A stretch of 64,000 nt of DNA, taken from assembly GCF_014641855.1 (NCBI RefSeq), contig NZ_BMII01000024.1, positions 1-64,000 of the forward strand, read 5' to 3'. This DNA comes from Shewanella inventionis. GTDB taxonomy: Bacteria; Pseudomonadota; Gammaproteobacteria; Enterobacterales; Shewanellaceae. Numbering within the stretch: the first letter of the stretch is position 1; every line of letters starts with the position of its first letter. This document shows, piece after piece, positions 8,423 through 17,505 of the stretch. Made by a program: the position numbers and the translations under genes. A model generated the notes under the pieces. It searched no databases. It had not been told where the DNA came from and saw only the letters and a program-made list of their open reading frames with translations.

Positions 8423-10285
8423 TCAAAATGCTAAATTTAATTCCGCTTTCTTATCTTGGTTTGCTTCGTACAAATCCTGTAAGTCCAGCTCTTTAGTTGA
8501 GTTTAGTGCATGGACCTCGGCAAAATTACTTACTTTCTTCTGAAATGCAGGGTTAAAGTCGTGCTCCCGACACACAAAAACTAGTGGTGGTAATTCATCG
8601 TGGAGATTTCTCTCTAAAGGGGCTGCGGCTTCTAAATCTGTAAGGTAAATTATACCGCCGGGCTTAAGGCCGTTTGAGTGTTCAATACAGTGTGTAATAG
8701 CCGTGTTAATAGGACCAGTAAACTCTGTGCCACCATTGCCGCAAACGTCAAGATTGTTAACGCAATCATCCAAGGTGTCTTTGGTCAACAAGAAGGGTTT
8801 GCCTCTAACAGCTGTATCTGCTGCGTAAACCCAGACTTTAGCTGTATCGTCTTCATCTACCATTCCAGCAGCAATTGAAAAGAATTCAACCATTGTGTCT
8901 TTATCTGAGTAAAGACTTCCTGATGTATCGACGATGACGATTGTGGGAAGGGTTTCGACTTCCCGTGGTTGCATGCTTTCTTCATATACAGCATATTCAA
9001 CGCCCATAGATGCTGGGTCCTGGAAGAATAAATCTGTCGGCATGTCTGCATCCATTTGCCACTCTTCGCCTTCACCTACAATTATGTCTCTAATAACAGA
9101 CTCGATCTTCATTTTAGGTTTTTTAAGCTCGCCCAATGCATATCCAACGGCTTCTTCAATATGCTGTCCAGCCATCTTGTCAGAAAATGGATTACTCCTT
9201 CGAATATCATTTATTCGTTGAAATGACTCCTGAACCTGGTCCTGAAAGCGATCTTTAATTTCTTGCACCTGGGCTTGGGTGGCATCCTTGCTAATGCCTA
9301 GTTTATCAAGGACATTATCAAGGCCATTTTCCTTCAGTTTATCGATAAAATCTTCTAGCTGCATAGTGTGGTTAAGATCAGTATTTGGTGACCTTACAAT
9401 CTCACCAAGCTTGCCATATTGCTCTAAGTTCGGGATTTTGGGATTGTTAACATGCTGTTGTCCTTGTTGTTGTCCTTGTTGTTGGCCTTGCTGTTGGCCT
9501 TGCTGTTGGCCTTGTTGTTGGCCTTGTTGTTGTCCTTGCTGTTGGCCTTGCTGTTGACCTTGTTGTTGACCTTGTTGTTGACCTTGTTGTTGACCTTGCT
9601 GTTGACCTTGCTGTTGACCTTGTTGTTGACCTTGTTGTTGACCTTGTTGTTGGCCTTGTTGTTGGCCTTGTTGTTGGCCTTGTTGTTGGCCTTGTTGTTG
9701 ACCTTGCTGTTGGCCTTGTTGTTGCTTCTTGGCGTTTTGTTGATTAGCTTCCTCGGTCAGCATTGAGCAAATAAGTTCTTCAGGGAAGTGCCCAAACTTC
9801 TGTATTTCCTCCGCTTTTAAACCCCAACCACCAAGCACATCGCGTAAATATGTACCCGGCTCAAGGTTTAGATCTCTCACCTTATCCATATTGATACGGA
9901 TGTCTTGAGCTATATTTGAAATTTGTGGGTCAAATTGATTGCAACGAGTAAAGTGATCTCGACAAATGTGATCTAGTTCATGGGTTAACATAAATATAAC
10001 GCCGTCACTTTTAGTCCCAAGGTTTTTAGCTTCTGCATCGGCAGCAAGCAGGTTGATGAACGTATCAGCATGAAGAAAAATACCTGCCTGACACGCAAAA
10101 GCGGTTGAGCACTCTGCTGTTAACGATGGGTGGTCATAAATAAACATAGGTGTTTTTTCAGCAATTAATGACAACAGCCCATAAGAGGGCAATCCATATT
10201 GATCTGTAGATGTTAGTACACTGCGATATTTATTTAGAACACCTTGTAATTTAGGCTGAGAGTTAAGCGTAGTCTGGGTGGTCAT
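8423..10285 (-). CDS. Metallopeptidase-like (DUF2201-type) and VWA-domain protein
   Basis: The 620-aa protein has an N-terminal domain with a zinc-protease HExxH motif (HELDH, residues 102-106), a Gly-Gln-Gln-Gln tract of about 90 residues, a helical linker, and a C-terminal von Willebrand A-type domain with the MIDAS sequence DTSGS near residue 452 and a later conserved Thr in GGTEFTG. This architecture is typical of VWA proteins that partner MoxR-like AAA+ ATPases. The AAA+ gene at 11716 is the likely partner. An AAGGAG site precedes the ATG. The low-complexity tract is discussed separately. Confidence 0.75.
   Translation of the reverse strand: MTTQTTLNSQPKLQGVLNKYRSVLTSTDQYGLPSYGLLSLIAEKTPMFIYDHPSLTAECSTAFACQAGIFLHADTFINLLAADAEAKNLGTKSDGVIFMLTHELDHICRDHFTRCNQFDPQISNIAQDIRINMDKVRDLNLEPGTYLRDVLGGWGLKAEEIQKFGHFPEELICSMLTEEANQQNAKKQQQGQQQGQQQGQQQGQQQGQQQGQQQGQQQGQQQGQQQGQQQGQQQGQQQGQQQGQQQGQQQGQQQGQQQGQQQGQQQGQQQGQQQGQQHVNNPKIPNLEQYGKLGEIVRSPNTDLNHTMQLEDFIDKLKENGLDNVLDKLGISKDATQAQVQEIKDRFQDQVQESFQRINDIRRSNPFSDKMAGQHIEEAVGYALGELKKPKMKIESVIRDIIVGEGEEWQMDADMPTDLFFQDPASMGVEYAVYEESMQPREVETLPTIVIVDTSGSLYSDKDTMVEFFSIAAGMVDEDDTAKVWVYAADTAVRGKPFLLTKDTLDDCVNNLDVCGNGGTEFTGPINTAITHCIEHSNGLKPGGIIYLTDLEAAAPLERNLHDELPPLVFVCREHDFNPAFQKKVSNFAEVHALNSTKELDLQDLYEANQDKKAELNLAF
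9452..9728. repeat. 12-bp minisatellite coding Gly-Gln-Gln-Gln repeats
   Basis: About 23 tandem copies of a 12-bp unit (plus strand TTGTTGTTGGCC, TTGTTGTTGACC and similar) encode GQQQ on the minus strand. The variants differ mainly at one position of the Gly codon or a synonymous Gln codon. Slippage could change copy number in frame. It is a flexible linker between the peptidase-like and VWA domains. Confidence 0.95.
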
Positions 10286-10298
10286 TGGTTTTAACTCC

Positions 10299-11036
10299 TT
10301 ACAAGCTGTTATTTAGAGTTTCTGCAAACTCAGGGATAGATTCATTTTTGAATTCATTGGAGATAGATTCTGTTGCGGCATCTACCATTCGAGAGAAAAT
10401 GACACTGGCTGTGCGTTCATGACCTGCTTGATTAAATAGGTCCAAGGCGGTTTTTCCATAAATTTTTATAGAGCTAACATCTGGATAAGCAATCAAGAAC
10501 TTATCAAATATTTCAATATTTGAATCTAATTCCTGTTCAGAGCAAATAGCCGCGACAAATTCAATATAAGCTTTTTGTACATCTTCTATATTTCGATATA
10601 CCTGATTATCAAGCAAAAAAGCAACACCTTGCTGGTCGTTGAATTCGCAACGTTTAGATAAAGGGTTGTAACCAGAATCATGCAGATTCTGCTTAAAATC
10701 AGAAAGGCGCGATGTATCCAATAAAAAATCAATAGTGGAACTATATTTCAAGTTAGACGACAACATCCATACATCAAGTCTGGGTGGAGCATCAGCCTTT
10801 CTTGCTTGCCTTGAATAGACCAGTTCATCACGAAGTTCGTAGATAGAGTTAGTACATCTGGTAGTAACGGACCCAACTTCAAAATCTGAGTTCGCTTGAG
10901 TTATCAAATATGCCAATGTTTCAACCCTCATCCAAGATGGGTTATCTTTACTAATAACAATTGGGATGCCAGCATCGACATTCATCCCATTAGCGCGTAT
11001 GTCATTGAGATATTGAGTTGCACGTAGCTTAGACAT
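10299..11036 (-). CDS. Hypothetical protein with one ankyrin-like segment, 245 aa
   Basis: This soluble 245-aa protein is first in the minus-strand operon that continues with the VWA gene 13 bp downstream. Near residues 190-220 the sequence YGKTALDLFNQAGHERTASVI resembles a single ankyrin repeat, but one repeat is weak evidence. No catalytic motif is seen. It may be an adaptor for the AAA+/VWA pair. The upstream region holds a copy of the 16-bp control element 17 bp from the start. Confidence 0.6.
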   Translation of the reverse strand: MSKLRATQYLNDIRANGMNVDAGIPIVISKDNPSWMRVETLAYLITQANSDFEVGSVTTRCTNSIYELRDELVYSRQARKADAPPRLDVWMLSSNLKYSSTIDFLLDTSRLSDFKQNLHDSGYNPLSKRCEFNDQQGVAFLLDNQVYRNIEDVQKAYIEFVAAICSEQELDSNIEIFDKFLIAYPDVSSIKIYGKTALDLFNQAGHERTASVIFSRMVDAATESISNEFKNESIPEFAETLNNSL

Positions 11037-11053
11037 TAGTGTTCCTTGTAAAA

Positions 11054-11069
11054 CTACTTTTCATGTTGT
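11054..11069 (+). promoter_or_regulatory. RTACT-N6-RTACT element, divergent copy
   Basis: CTACTTTTCATGTTGT matches the 16-bp element in its first half and centre, with a weaker second half. It lies in the 100-bp region between the minus-strand VWA operon (start 11036) and the plus-strand AAA+ operon (start 11138), so it may coordinate both. Confidence 0.45.
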
Positions 11070-11137
11070 AGATTAGTATAATGGCGAGAGCCCTATAAAA
11101 CAAATGATAATGAAGTTCAGCTAACGTAGAGGTGTGT

Positions 11138-11707
11138 ATGAATCAAACAGTCTCAGATGGAATGTTCTTAGGCCACTTGCCTAAGCAAATGCTTATCACT
11201 GACATGTTTACAGAGTTTTCGCACGAAGACCATTTGAGTTGTCCATTTGCTTCAGCTTATGAACAGGTGAGAGGTATGCCGTTTTTTAAAGGGCGGTCAA
11301 CGCCTCTTACATTAGTTTATAACGACGAGAATGATTTTGTTTTGGCTGAATCAACTCTAAAAGTTGTCTCGGACATGACTGGTTATGGCATCGTGAAAAG
11401 TTCAGATGAAATTGGTGTTAAATCAATTTTACATGCAAAAGTTAATGCAGATGATTACGCCGAAGTGTGCAAAGTCCTCAGTAGCCTTGTTAAAAGTGAT
11501 AGAAGTGTTTTAGAAATTACAAATTTTAAAAACATTGAGTATCTGTCATTTGTTGCGCTTTCAACGCTTATTGAACAGAAGTTGGTCGATGGTGTAAAGG
11601 TCAATGGTTTGGCCATCGTTTTACAAGAAAGTCGCAACGAAAAAATTAATGAGAATGAGTATGCTCGTAAGCTTCGCTCATTGACAATGACAATTAATGA
11701 GCAGTAG
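11138..11707 (+). CDS. Hypothetical protein upstream of the AAA+ ATPase, 189 aa
   Basis: This unrecognised soluble protein starts at ATG 11138, placed 7 bases after an AGAGG site; a GTG two codons earlier is less likely. It ends 8 bp before the AAA+ gene and should be cotranscribed with it. There are no membrane segments or catalytic motifs that I can name. Context makes it a candidate adaptor or substrate of the AAA+/VWA pair. Confidence 0.6.
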   Translation: MNQTVSDGMFLGHLPKQMLITDMFTEFSHEDHLSCPFASAYEQVRGMPFFKGRSTPLTLVYNDENDFVLAESTLKVVSDMTGYGIVKSSDEIGVKSILHAKVNADDYAEVCKVLSSLVKSDRSVLEITNFKNIEYLSFVALSTLIEQKLVDGVKVNGLAIVLQESRNEKINENEYARKLRSLTMTINEQ

Positions 11708-11715
11708 GGGGCGAC

Positions 11716-13395
11716 ATGAAATTAGATGATAATAATGAGTTGGCAATCCCGTCGGTAAGCACCAAGCAGCTAATCAACATGTTAAAGCAAGACATGCTTG
11801 CAAACTTCTATACTGAAAATCCAACAACACCATTGCAGAAAGCTCGAAATGCAAAAATCGAAGATGTATTTTTAAAAGAGTTTAATAAACCTTTCTTTTC
11901 ATACAAAGTTGAGCCTCATCATGCGGCAGGCCGACCTGGTGTCGGGAAAACAACCTCGTTTATGGTTGCTGGTGAGTGGGCGGCGAAACAATTGGATTTG
12001 AATTTTGTTCCTAATCCAGTAGGCGATTTCAGGGCCACAGAAAATGACTTTGTTATAGTTACGCTTGAGCTTAGTGGTGAAACGTCAAAAACCGTGGTTA
12101 GTGGCGTGCCTGTTGTGGTTGAGATGAGTGGAGAGAAGTACACAATGTCAGCCCCGCCGTTAGCATTTGATAATTTAAAAAATGCTGGTGGCTCTATGTT
12201 GTTGCTCGATGATATGCCAAATGCCCTGCCGGGAATTCAAAATATGTGCTTGTCACTGATGGAGCGTAAGGGGTTTCAAAATATCAGTATTGGTGAAAAC
12301 ACATTCGTTGGATCGACCGGCAACCTGGGGAAACTAGATGGCACCAATATCTCAAGCACGTCATCTGCAAACGCATCAAGACGTCAAAACTGGATGGTGT
12401 ATGATACGCCTGAAGATTGGTGTCACCGAGCCGCCACTTCAAAAGGTGCCGCTCATCAGCGTGGAGACGCTTACTTAGGAGAGTTTTTTCAACAAAATCC
12501 TGAGTTGTTTTCAACAATCACCAAGAGTAAAAATGGTGAGCCATTTGCCACACCTAGAACATGGTCCAAATTCCTTGGATATTCGCGAGTAGCTTTTGCT
12601 CAGTATGAAAAAATGTTGGATATCGGAGATTCAAAATCGAAAGTCCATTTTGACCTTCCTGAAATCATGCTGAGAGCTCAGTCGTTGGTAGGGATGGACG
12701 CTGCCAACAAGCTAAAAGGTTACTACTTAACAATTACAAACAATGTAATGCCGATTGCAAAAAAATTAATTTCTGGAGATGATTTAAATAATATTCAGAA
12801 AGCGTTGATTAAGGAGCATGCTGGCAAAGTTGGTAACGAAAGCGAGCTGTTCTTTTCACAACTAAATCGTACACTTGGTGAGTTTGCTGCCTTAGAAGTT
12901 TCCAAGAATGTAGGTAAATATCCGAATGATTGGGTTGCCAAATCTAAGCCTGTGCTTGATTTGTATACCAAGGCCATTGTCGATAATATTTTGAAGTTGA
13001 ATCGTGCAGATAAGATAGGCTCTAGCTTTGTGGCGTTTTCAAATAAACTTTGCACATTACATAACAGTGAAGAGGTGGCTCAGTATTCTAAGGTTACCAA
13101 TGCACCTAAACTCAAACCTGACCTTGCGTTGGAATTAATAAAGTCATTTGCTCAGCATCCTGAGACTCATCAAAAAATGGGTGACAAGCCAATTTGGAAG
13201 GTGTGCGGAAGTGATGTAGTAACTAATGTTGCAAACTACGAAAGTTCAGATTCGAAAGTAGCAAATATTCAGTCTCAACTTGAATCTACAGAGTTGGCAG
13301 ATTTATTAAAAAGTAAAGCAACTACAAAGCAGGAAGCACCTGAGCCTCCAAAAGAAGCCCTCGAACCGTCGCCACCCTCCATGGTAATGTACTAG
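11716..13395 (+). CDS. AAA+ ATPase (MoxR-like or related)
   Basis: The 559-aa protein carries a Walker A motif GRPGVGKTT (about residues 71-79), a Walker B LLLDDMP (about 162-168), a sensor-like VGSTGN segment and an Arg pair after it. The rest is helical with a Pro/Glu-rich tail. Such ATPases often remodel targets together with VWA-domain proteins, and such a protein is encoded divergently at 8423-10285. A terminator follows directly. The exact AAA+ clade cannot be fixed by eye, and the substrate is unknown. Confidence 0.75.
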   Translation: MKLDDNNELAIPSVSTKQLINMLKQDMLANFYTENPTTPLQKARNAKIEDVFLKEFNKPFFSYKVEPHHAAGRPGVGKTTSFMVAGEWAAKQLDLNFVPNPVGDFRATENDFVIVTLELSGETSKTVVSGVPVVVEMSGEKYTMSAPPLAFDNLKNAGGSMLLLDDMPNALPGIQNMCLSLMERKGFQNISIGENTFVGSTGNLGKLDGTNISSTSSANASRRQNWMVYDTPEDWCHRAATSKGAAHQRGDAYLGEFFQQNPELFSTITKSKNGEPFATPRTWSKFLGYSRVAFAQYEKMLDIGDSKSKVHFDLPEIMLRAQSLVGMDAANKLKGYYLTITNNVMPIAKKLISGDDLNNIQKALIKEHAGKVGNESELFFSQLNRTLGEFAALEVSKNVGKYPNDWVAKSKPVLDLYTKAIVDNILKLNRADKIGSSFVAFSNKLCTLHNSEEVAQYSKVTNAPKLKPDLALELIKSFAQHPETHQKMGDKPIWKVCGSDVVTNVANYESSDSKVANIQSQLESTELADLLKSKATTKQEAPEPPKEALEPSPPSMVMY

Positions 13396-13402
13396 AATAA
13401 AT

Positions 13403-13430
13403 ATGCCGAGTGAATCTCGGCATTATTTTA
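13403..13430 (+). terminator. Terminator after the AAA+ gene
   Basis: The arms ATGCCGAG (13403-13410) and CTCGGCAT (13416-13423) with a five-base loop are followed by TATTTTA. This is a canonical Rho-independent terminator. Confidence 0.8.
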
Positions 13431-13433
13431 GGC

Positions 13434-13446
13434 TAAAGTAACTTTA
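13434..13446. promoter_or_regulatory. 13-bp palindrome TAAAGTWACTTTA, copy 1
   Basis: TAAAGTAACTTTA lies between the terminator of the AAA+ gene and the next promoter region. It is one of five copies in the window. Confidence 0.6.
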
Positions 13447-13471
13447 ACAGATGGTTTTATTATGCTCTAAT

Positions 13472-13487
13472 GTACTTATCTAGTATT
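13472..13487 (+). promoter_or_regulatory. RTACT-N6-RTACT element before 13510
   Basis: GTACTTATCTAGTATT lies 22 bp before the ATG at 13510. Together with the GAGG site it shows that the gene starts at that ATG and not at the TTG 18 bases earlier. Confidence 0.6.
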
Positions 13488-13509
13488 TGTTTTGTTATGT
13501 GAGGTGCGC

Positions 13510-14493
13510 ATGTATCAGTTTTATAGAGGGTATGGGCAATTGATCGCTACTCAGTCAGCGAAAAAGAATTTATCCGAAATTCATAATGCTAGTTATGAAG
13601 TGGCCAATGAAATATCCAATGTTAAACATGCTATAGGTCTTATTTATAACAGAAAAATTCAGATGAACGATATTATTAACCATGTCATGAATGCCACTGC
13701 TGATGATAACATTCAAAAACTTTCAGATGACGTGTTTAGACGCTATGTCTTTGACCATCAGGCAAACTCAACGCGCTTATCGCATGCTGAATTTTTAAAC
13801 AAATATTGTTATGATTATGCCTTCACGCTCGAATTGGCTGGCCGCTACATGAGCAATATTGCCGCCTTTTCAGATGTACCGGTTATCGGTCCGAACTATC
13901 TCAAATTACACAACATGCAATTGTACGCTGAAGTGCAAACTCACATCAAAGCGATTAAAGATAGACGTGATTTTGCTATCTTAAACGCCAATCTATTAAA
14001 GTTAAAACCGAAACTGCCCGATGAAGAGTTCTTTAAGTATAAGGCAGCTCTCGAACAGATTAAGGTACTAATCACAGATTATAATTATCTTGTTTTAGCA
14101 AGAGACAGAGCTAAACAAATTAATAGAGAAGAATATAACGTGGTTACTTTTGCCGACATACCTGATGATTACTACTTATCACAAGTTTTTGCTATAAAAT
14201 ACGGCCTAGGCATGGATTTTAGCCCAATCGATGACATACCTTCATATTGCAAAGCCCTTGACCCAATGAAAGGCTTGGCAGATAAAGTAAGCCTACCATT
14301 TGACTTTATGGAGTTCCCACCAAGAATTTTGGCCATGGCAGCAAACCAAACACTAACTGGATTGGATGTGCTTGATGTAATCACTGGCCCGATTGGAGAT
14401 AATCCTGCAGTAGTAGACTGTTTGCCAGAAATACTTAAAGGGGAAGGTAAGACAATCTCGCAACATTATTTAGATCTGACGGTGAGGATTTAA
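13510..14493 (+). CDS. Hypothetical protein, 327 aa
   Basis: This soluble helical protein has no family that I recognise. The ATG at 13510 has a GAGG site five bases upstream and a control element 22 bp upstream. It ends 2 bp before the next gene, so the two are coupled, and both precede the dotI operon. A cytoplasmic role in transfer is possible from position only. Confidence 0.6.
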   Translation: MYQFYRGYGQLIATQSAKKNLSEIHNASYEVANEISNVKHAIGLIYNRKIQMNDIINHVMNATADDNIQKLSDDVFRRYVFDHQANSTRLSHAEFLNKYCYDYAFTLELAGRYMSNIAAFSDVPVIGPNYLKLHNMQLYAEVQTHIKAIKDRRDFAILNANLLKLKPKLPDEEFFKYKAALEQIKVLITDYNYLVLARDRAKQINREEYNVVTFADIPDDYYLSQVFAIKYGLGMDFSPIDDIPSYCKALDPMKGLADKVSLPFDFMEFPPRILAMAANQTLTGLDVLDVITGPIGDNPAVVDCLPEILKGEGKTISQHYLDLTVRI

Positions 14494-14495
14494 CC

Positions 14496-15380
14496 ATGTC
14501 TAAGTTACCAATTGGTATTGTCGATACCACTCAAATTACTCACAATTTAATTAATTTAAGCAACCAATCCGTCGCACGCAGAGAAAATGTTAAGTTAAAC
14601 AATGAGCTCAGTTCAATCTATCAACGCGTGGATAACTACAATCGTTTGCTTGCAAACAATGCTCCAGCTATTGCGAGATATTTAGGTTACAGCGTGAAGT
14701 CCGTAGGGGTTATGTTGAGACATATGAACCCAGCAAGACCTCATTGCAGATTAAACGTAATGCCCCTTGATTCACACGCTTATGATTTAAATATGTATTC
14801 AAATAACAAACTCGATATCAATTTTCTTCATTCTACTGACGAGACTTATTCGCTGTACAGATATCAAAACAGTTATCCTACCCCAATAAATACTGGCACC
14901 TTGCAAAACCAAAGAGATATATACATAAATGGCTTGGCTTGGAGTACGTTGGCTTACATTAAAAGATTCGATGTTGACTACATCGATGCAGCTGTTGACT
15001 TTGCGTTAAGCGAGCTTAATACGACATCTCAATATGATTTTTCAGAACGGGTGCAACGTAGAGTGGAATTAATATGTACAGAGTCATTGAACTCAGGGCA
15101 TAACTGGATTCAAGATGTATTTAAATATCATGCGAAATATGACTCAACAACAAGTATTAAACCAATAAAAGAGTCTATCCCTGACATAAGCCTGCTCGGT
15201 GTTATCGCCAGGTCATATGAGTACGATTTAGTGAACAAAAAAACGGTTAGCAAAGAAGAATCCATCGCCATAGCGGAATCACATCACCCAATGGTTCAGG
15301 AAAGTTTTCATTTGCCATCAAAAATAACCGATGTCCTCACATCGTCCTCAGTCCAGCCATCAAATATGAGAACTCCATGA
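14496..15380 (+). CDS. Hypothetical protein, 294 aa
   Basis: This unrecognised soluble protein has an Asn- and Tyr-rich N-terminal half. It is cotranscribed with 13510-14493. There is no signal peptide, membrane helix or clear catalytic motif. The following 245 bp contain no gene and lead into the dotI promoter region. Confidence 0.6.
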   Translation: MSKLPIGIVDTTQITHNLINLSNQSVARRENVKLNNELSSIYQRVDNYNRLLANNAPAIARYLGYSVKSVGVMLRHMNPARPHCRLNVMPLDSHAYDLNMYSNNKLDINFLHSTDETYSLYRYQNSYPTPINTGTLQNQRDIYINGLAWSTLAYIKRFDVDYIDAAVDFALSELNTTSQYDFSERVQRRVELICTESLNSGHNWIQDVFKYHAKYDSTTSIKPIKESIPDISLLGVIARSYEYDLVNKKTVSKEESIAIAESHHPMVQESFHLPSKITDVLTSSSVQPSNMRTP

Positions 15381-15589
15381 ATCTAAGGGTTGAACACCTT
15401 TAGTGCTAATTCCTTTTCAGAGGTGGTTTATTTGCCCTTAAGCCATTCACTTTAGTTCCGCAACGAATATCTATGTAAACCCAAAGTTATAGCCCTACAA
15501 GAATGCAATAGAAATGCATTTTGATGAGCTATTCCCATTATTAACCATGTGCCGGTTGCTGATTACTGTTGAACAAAATTAACTTATGA

Positions 15590-15605
15590 TGTATAAGTTA
15601 CGTAT
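15590..15605 (+). promoter_or_regulatory. RTACT-N6-RTACT-like element before dotI
   Basis: TGTATAAGTTACGTAT contains the direct repeat GTATA-N6-GTATA, whose second copy runs one base past the end, and matches the element better on the minus strand. It ends 20 bp before the dotI ATG, in line with the spacing at other genes. Confidence 0.45.
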
Positions 15606-15625
15606 ATTGACTGATTGGTGGGAAT

Positions 15626-16321
15626 ATGGAAACAACAAAGAAACCTGTGACTTCGCAAAAGCAAAAGTCGGCAATAAATTTTTCAAGTCAGAATTCTCAG
15701 ATTGCTTCGAAATTGATTATGGTTAGCAAGTTACAAGACATGATCGGATTCCAAAAAAAGATAATCATGGTTCTAGCTTCGTTATTAGTCCTGACCATCT
15801 TGATTATTTCATATCAAGTGACAAGGCCGGATGCAGTAGCAAAATACTTTACCGTAGATCAGGCGGGAAGATTAACTGAAGTAATTCCGTTAAGTGAACC
15901 TACATTGTCAAGAGCTGGTATCGGAGATTGGGCTGCAGACTGCGTGCGTTCAAGCTACACATTTATGTTTGCAACTTATAAAGAAGAACTGACTCGCTCT
16001 CTTCAACGTTGTTTCACCAAAGAAGGTATCGTTAAGTTCAAAGATCAACTAAATCGAATTGGAGTTTTAGAAGATATTGCAAAAGACAATGGTGCAAACA
16101 TAACCCAGGTTGACGGTGTGGCGCTCATTAAGAAGGAAGGCGAAATAGATGGTCAAAAAGCGTACCTTATCGAAGTGCCAGTCTTAATTTCTCAAAAGTT
16201 TCCGAATAAGGTGTCTGCTGCACGACGCTGGACCGTGATTATCACCGCGTTAAGAGTTGATAACACTGAATATGATAAAGGTATGGCTATTCACGTTTGG
16301 AACATGGAACCAAGGGGATAG
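15626..16321 (+). CDS. DotI/IcmL (TraM) inner-membrane core protein
   Basis: DotI forms an inner-membrane ring in the type IVB core and resembles VirB8. The 231-aa protein has an N-terminal cytoplasmic tail, one membrane span at about residues 48-66, and a periplasmic VirB8/IcmL-like domain with the conserved LSEPTLSRAGIGDWAADCV and NPRRW-like (AARRW) blocks. Legionella IcmL is 212 aa. It heads the block whose gene order matches Legionella icmL-K-E-G-C-D-J-B. A GGTGGG site precedes the ATG. Confidence 0.85.
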   Translation: METTKKPVTSQKQKSAINFSSQNSQIASKLIMVSKLQDMIGFQKKIIMVLASLLVLTILIISYQVTRPDAVAKYFTVDQAGRLTEVIPLSEPTLSRAGIGDWAADCVRSSYTFMFATYKEELTRSLQRCFTKEGIVKFKDQLNRIGVLEDIAKDNGANITQVDGVALIKKEGEIDGQKAYLIEVPVLISQKFPNKVSAARRWTVIITALRVDNTEYDKGMAIHVWNMEPRG

Positions 16322-16323
16322 TT

Positions 16324-17505
16324 ATGAATGTAAGTTTAAAGTCATTACCGCTTTTGCTCGCACTCTTTGCTTCAAGTGTATTTGCTGAAAATGAAATACA
16401 ATCACCTACATCTGATGTCGTATTACCGGCTGAAGTAAGTGTGCAGCCGGTTCCATCTGCTCAAGGTGTGACCAAACAAAATATGAAGCAAAAGCCAGGG
16501 CAAATAAGGCCTGAAGCGGTAAGTGTAAATGGTGGTATAAATGGTGCCGCAACAGCGAGACTTCCTAATCCAGTTCAAATTGGGTCTGAAGTAGTGAGTG
16601 TTAACGCTGGTTTGAATGGTACCACATCCCCTACATATCCAACGGCAGACTTTAAAGAAGAAGATCCAAGTATACACCAAGAAGCTTTGTTGGGGTTATT
16701 CGCTGGCATGACCCCAGAGCAAATCAAACAAGTAAAGTTGATGTCAGAAATGCTACTTGAGGCCAAAAGTAGTCAGGTTACCCCGCTTACGCCTTCGCAA
16801 GACGTTTTTGTTATGAATTTATCCCCAGGAGGGGCGCCGCCAACAATAAGAACTAGGGAAGGGTTTAACACGGTTATCAGTTTCTTAGATACGCTCGGGA
16901 AACCATGGCCAATAGAGTGGTCATTGCCGGGGAACAGTGCTTACGAGGAGATAGATTCTCAAGGTGATAAGCCTGTTACTCATACTATCGTTCTGAATGC
17001 AAAATCAAAATATGAAACCACCAACTATACAGTAAAATTGGTTGGTCTAGACGATCCATTAATGTTTATTCTTGTAAATACTATTCACGGCACAACTGAT
17101 TTTAAAATCACTTACAAGATCCCCAAAATAGGGCCAAATACCGAGTATGAAAACACATCATCTGCAAGTGGCATTGTAGGCACATCTACTAACTCAATTT
17201 TAGATATTAACATGGATGAGTTGGACCAGTTTTTTGCCAACCCACCCGCCAAAGCAAATGTGATTCCCGTGTCATTACCTCAAATAGCAAGCGTTTGGTA
17301 TTACAACAGCTACTTTATTGTGAAAACAAGGCATGAATTAGCAGAAGATTACGAGCGTATTACATATGGGCCAAACGGGTGGAAGGTCTACGCCGTGCGC
17401 AAGATCGATTATGAAATGGTTGTGGTAACTGAAGATGGCATGGTCCAGGTTGCACTGCCTGCTGAGTTGGTACACAACTATTCAACAATGGATTCTAAAT
17501 CATGA
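16324..17505 (+). CDS. DotH/IcmK (TraN) outer-membrane core protein
   Basis: DotH forms part of the outer-membrane core ring with DotC, DotD and DotG, in the role of VirB9. The start is set at ATG 16324 (AAGGGG site six bases upstream) because it gives a clean signal peptide (Lys, then Leu-rich core, ending SVFA). The middle contains the IcmK-type TPEQI and SPGGAPPTIRT...FLDTLGKPWPI blocks at about residues 130-200. It overlaps dotG by ATGA. Length 393 aa is near the family norm. Confidence 0.85.
   Translation: MNVSLKSLPLLLALFASSVFAENEIQSPTSDVVLPAEVSVQPVPSAQGVTKQNMKQKPGQIRPEAVSVNGGINGAATARLPNPVQIGSEVVSVNAGLNGTTSPTYPTADFKEEDPSIHQEALLGLFAGMTPEQIKQVKLMSEMLLEAKSSQVTPLTPSQDVFVMNLSPGGAPPTIRTREGFNTVISFLDTLGKPWPIEWSLPGNSAYEEIDSQGDKPVTHTIVLNAKSKYETTNYTVKLVGLDDPLMFILVNTIHGTTDFKITYKIPKIGPNTEYENTSSASGIVGTSTNSILDINMDELDQFFANPPAKANVIPVSLPQIASVWYYNSYFIVKTRHELAEDYERITYGPNGWKVYAVRKIDYEMVVVTEDGMVQVALPAELVHNYSTMDSKS

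Noticed and set aside
9452-9728. CRISPR-like array
   Set aside because: The unit is 12 bp, contiguous, without spacers, and in frame inside a protein gene.
9279-9766. Plus-strand frames rich in Cys-Trp-Pro-Cys or Leu repeats across the minisatellite
   Set aside because: They are antisense readings of the Gly-Gln-Gln-Gln codons; the minus-strand frame has domains on both sides and a ribosome-binding site.
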